Assembly (NCBI GenBank): GCA_937890005.1
Contig: CALBZA010000038.1
Coordinates: 1-64,000, forward strand
Source: an uncultured Verrucomicrobia subdivision 3 bacterium
GTDB taxonomy: Bacteria > Verrucomicrobiota > Verrucomicrobiia > Limisphaerales > DASXHY01
Direction: 5' to 3'
Length of the DNA stretch: 64,000 nt
Below, in pieces: positions 63,413-64,000 of this stretch. Below the pieces are notes generated by a model. That model saw only the letters and a list, made by a program, of their open reading frames with translations, did no database searches and was not told where the DNA came from. The position numbers and the translations under genes are program-made. How positions within the stretch are numbered: position 1 is the first letter of the stretch; every line of letters starts with the position of its first letter.

Positions 63413-64000
63413 TTAATCGCCCTCATCCACATCCGTACTCGTGCTGCGTGAACGGCGGAACTCCATATTGCCCGTTTCGGAATCCATCCTCTTCGGCCCG
63501 TCATAGAGCACCGCAAAATCCGCCAGTGCAACGCTACTGTCGCGTCCGTATCCCGACAGTGCCGTCAGACGGATGTGCTTTGCCGTAACGGAAACTGGGA
63601 ACCGCATTTGGAACGGCGACCAGCTCGAAGGCAGTTCGCCTTTGGCCATCGGTTTCCAATTCTGGCCATCGTCACTGACTTCCAGCGCGTATTCGCGGAT
63701 GTCGCCCAAATGATCGCGATCGTTCTGGCGTGGCATCAAAACAACGCCGGAGAACTTCGTCGCCTCCGCGAAGGTCACAGTCAGAACATGCGGATGCCGC
63801 GTGCCACTCGCATTCCGACCGGTTCCACCTGCGATCCATACCGTGTTCGGATCGCCGTCCAGCGCTGCAGCCACGTTCCCCTCACCCGTGGCTTTGGCAC
63901 CGAGCTTTTGCATGATGCGGCTGTCGAACAGGACGGAGCGAAAATCCGCTGCAGCCACTTCAACTGCCGGTTGGAATTTTTCACTGCCCATGTAACCGAG
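63413..64000 (-). CDS. C-terminal part of a protein with an F5/8 type C (CBM32-like) domain
   Basis: The gene runs off the window; the last 195 or so residues are seen. An F5/8 type C (discoidin/CBM32-like) fold covers about 150 of them: ALDGDPNTVWIAGGTG, HPHVLTVTFAEATKFSGVVLMPRQ, IREYALEVSDDGQNWKPMAKGELPSSWSP, VTAKHIRLTALSGYGRDSSVALADFAVL. Such modules bind galactose-, fucose- or GlcNAc-type sugars at the end of secreted glycosidases. The catalytic part is upstream, outside the window. Position beside GH31/GH106/GH127/GH2 suggests another glycan-active enzyme. Confidence 0.75.
   Translation of the reverse strand, partial: LGYMGSEKFQPAVEVAAADFRSVLFDSRIMQKLGAKATGEGNVAAALDGDPNTVWIAGGTGRNASGTRHPHVLTVTFAEATKFSGVVLMPRQNDRDHLGDIREYALEVSDDGQNWKPMAKGELPSSWSPFQMRFPVSVTAKHIRLTALSGYGRDSSVALADFAVLYDGPKRMDSETGNMEFRRSRSTSTDVDEGD

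Overview
The window looks like a chromosomal segment of a free-living Gram-negative bacterium, most probably a Verrucomicrobiota member (Pedosphaera/Limisphaera-like). This is inference. It rests on outer-membrane traits (lipoproteins, a PagL-like lipid A deacylase), secreted GH2/GH31/GH106/GH127 enzymes with Sec signals, many genes without a clear Shine-Dalgarno, and intergenic repeat families made of 'cgcaaaggcgcaaag'- and 'atctgcgaaatctgcgga'-type units. No rRNA or tRNA gene was recognised, so the taxonomy cannot be fixed from this window.

Layout: 1-600, a probable insertion-sequence end followed by a tandem array of hairpin repeats. 723-2425, a ROK kinase and a HAD phosphatase in one operon (minus strand). 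2716-24951, a plus-strand nonribosomal peptide synthetase (NRPS) operon. 24952-31200, an accessory region of small hypothetical membrane and lipoprotein genes, repeats and one well-formed integron-type gene cassette carrying a pentapeptide-repeat gene. 31365-48735, mostly housekeeping or regulatory genes: acyltransferase, histidine kinase, MarR/Lnt-like/hydrolase operon, WYL regulator and lipoprotein, YkgJ-like, FAH-family, four-helix-bundle, PAS/PP2C regulator, DUF465, RecQ, PagL-like, TypA. 49221-64000, a glycan-degradation region (GH2, GH127, GH106, GH31, a coagulation-factor-type carbohydrate-binding protein) with a lone radical SAM gene.

The most interesting system is the NRPS locus. Order of domains: [A-(GAMT-like methyltransferase)] | [A-C-terminus-T], split by one in-frame stop; then C-A-T; then a 4482-residue protein C-A-T-TE-A-T-C-A-T-C-FkbH-T-TE; then a PvdE-type cyclic-peptide ABC exporter and a DUF2071 protein. 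Read by eye, the adenylation pockets suggest X, Val, Val/Ile, an unknown (acidic pocket, perhaps cationic), and Ala, with a final FkbH unit expected to load a glycerate-type unit. The giant protein contains two similar T-TE pairs, and the internal one is followed directly by A-T with no condensation domain, as if two complete assembly lines had been fused. Both thioesterases have cysteine as nucleophile, and the internal one has Asn where the catalytic Asp is expected. No phosphopantetheinyl transferase, MbtH protein or cluster regulator was seen.

Secondary points: two single-base frameshifts (a small membrane-anchored gene near 26.9 kb and the Lnt-like gene near 35.85 kb), a 58-bp duplicated gene end, a perfect palindrome upstream of the MarR gene, and a ROK kinase without the family's zinc-binding cluster.
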